From Lanius collurio (taxonomy: Eukaryota; Chordata; Aves; Passeriformes; Laniidae): a DNA stretch of 64,000 bases. The first letter of the stretch is position 1. Each line of letters opens with the position of its first letter. The notes under the pieces were generated by a model. It was given only the letters and a program-made list of their open reading frames with translations, had not been told where the DNA came from and ran no database searches. The DNA lies in the NCBI GenBank assembly GCA_020086605.1, contig JACBWW010000008.1, positions 25,199,234 through 25,263,233 of the forward strand, read 5' to 3'. The translations under genes were made by a program, and so were the position numbers. Shown piece after piece: positions 63,117-64,000 of the stretch.

Positions 63117-64000
63117 AAGAAACCAGAACTAATGCAGGTAAAGAAGAAGAGCAGAGACAGATTGAGCAGGATTAAAGACAGGAACAGAATGTAAGTTACC
63201 ACGTCGTGTCAGATTTGGCATGACTGCCCTCAAGTCAGCTGTGCAGCATGTTCATGGGAGGAAAACAGCAGCAGCAAACACTAGTGACTTATTACATACA
63301 ATCACCTCTGACTGAGGAGCTGGGCAAAAGATGCATTCAGACACTAAGGATTACCCACCAATACGTCTATATGACCCTTCAGAGATTATACCATAAAGGC
63401 ACAGTGGAATACCTATCAACAGAACCTCTTACTGATGGCATAAAGAGTCTGTTTTTAATGAAATCAAAGCTCACAAGCTTTCTGGACTGAGTAATTTTTG
63501 GTTTTTCCCAGATTAAACAACTAGGTCAGGCTAACAATACAAAAAGGCACTCTTGAAGAAGGTAAGAAATTTAGGAGCAGGGACAAAGTTCCTAATAACA
63601 AGTAAGTAATTACATAATACAAGTCTTACACATTTTTTTAATCATCAGATCCTGTACATAAAATGATATATTTGCATATGTATTGCATACCTATTTCAGC
63701 TGTTCCCTTCTACATACCTCTCCAAAGTGATGGAAAATACATCCTTTGGAATTTTGCACAGAACATAAAAAAAGAGCTATTATGGGAAAGAACACACAAG
63801 TAGAAAAAAAGGCTGAGAAGGAATATGGAAGTGAAAAGTAGCCCAATTGTGTAAACCTAGAAGAAATAGCTAAGGTAACTAGTGGACAGAAAGCAGTAGT
63901 TGAGGGCACACAGGCATGAAATACCAGTAAGAATCCTCACTTCTACGGAAGGAGGATTAACATTCATGATATATTCAGTACTGCATAGAACACAGAAAAA

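Larger units (their letters stand above)
56705..64000 (-). other. WDR70: WDR70 intron, 3' part (over 7296 bp)
   Basis: Only the acceptor end (ttttttcag at 56705 and above) is in the window. I looked on the minus strand for the expected preceding exon, which should encode WD sequence ending just before DG-TVRTW, and did not find it. Contents are two adjacent CR1 fragments (59480-60370) and short tandem duplications at 57953-58012 and 63085-63116. Confidence 0.85.

Noticed and set aside
1..64000. tRNA, rRNA, CRISPR array or bacterial operon content
   Set aside because: Reading for B-box-like sequence, regularly spaced repeats and long uninterrupted frames found none; the window is ordinary vertebrate intronic DNA.

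Overview
The window looks like nuclear DNA of a bird. It is AT-rich, has long introns and vertebrate-type splice sites, and its recognisable interspersed repeats are all CR1 non-LTR retrotransposon fragments, the dominant avian family. No SINE, bacterial-type gene or CRISPR array was seen. A finer taxonomic placement is not supported by what I can see.

There is one protein-coding gene. The minus strand carries the 3' half of WDR70 (WD repeat-containing protein 70, GAD-1 family). Nine coding exons were placed to the base. In transcript order, right to left, they are 56704-56530, 36746-36647, 30701-30617, 29609-29471, 14791-14691, 13274-13195, 10511-10395, 10071-9909 and 1736-1652 (stop at 1654-1652). 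All eight joins have AG/GT boundaries and keep one frame. Together they encode about 347 residues: the end of one WD blade, four further WD blades, a basic linker, and a conserved C-terminal tail ending in a basic KKRKI sequence. The first exon here begins with one base that completes a Gly codon, so earlier exons lie beyond the right edge of the window (position above 64000).

Layout from left to right: 1-1275 is probably flank downstream of the gene; 1275-1736 is the last exon with a short 3'UTR and a candidate poly(A) signal; 1737-14690 holds three closely spaced tail exons and the introns around them; 14792-29470 is a 14.7 kb intron; 29471-30701 holds two WD exons; 30702-36646 is a 5.9 kb intron; 36747-56529 is a 19.8 kb intron; 56705-64000 is an incomplete intron carrying two abutting CR1 copies.

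Seven CR1 copies were recognised: 4170-5215 (+), 6815-7105 (-), 17146-17355 (-), 39203-39450 (+), 53425-53615 (+), 59480-59715 (+) and 59716-60370 (+). All are truncated or decayed. Smaller structures include a G-quadruplex motif, two perfect 10-bp hairpins, several short tandem duplications, and a 22-bp sequence repeated about 0.8 kb apart. I found no nested gene, no recognisable RNA gene and no convincing undescribed system. The other open reading frames are short, without recognisable domains, and fit chance in AT-rich intron.
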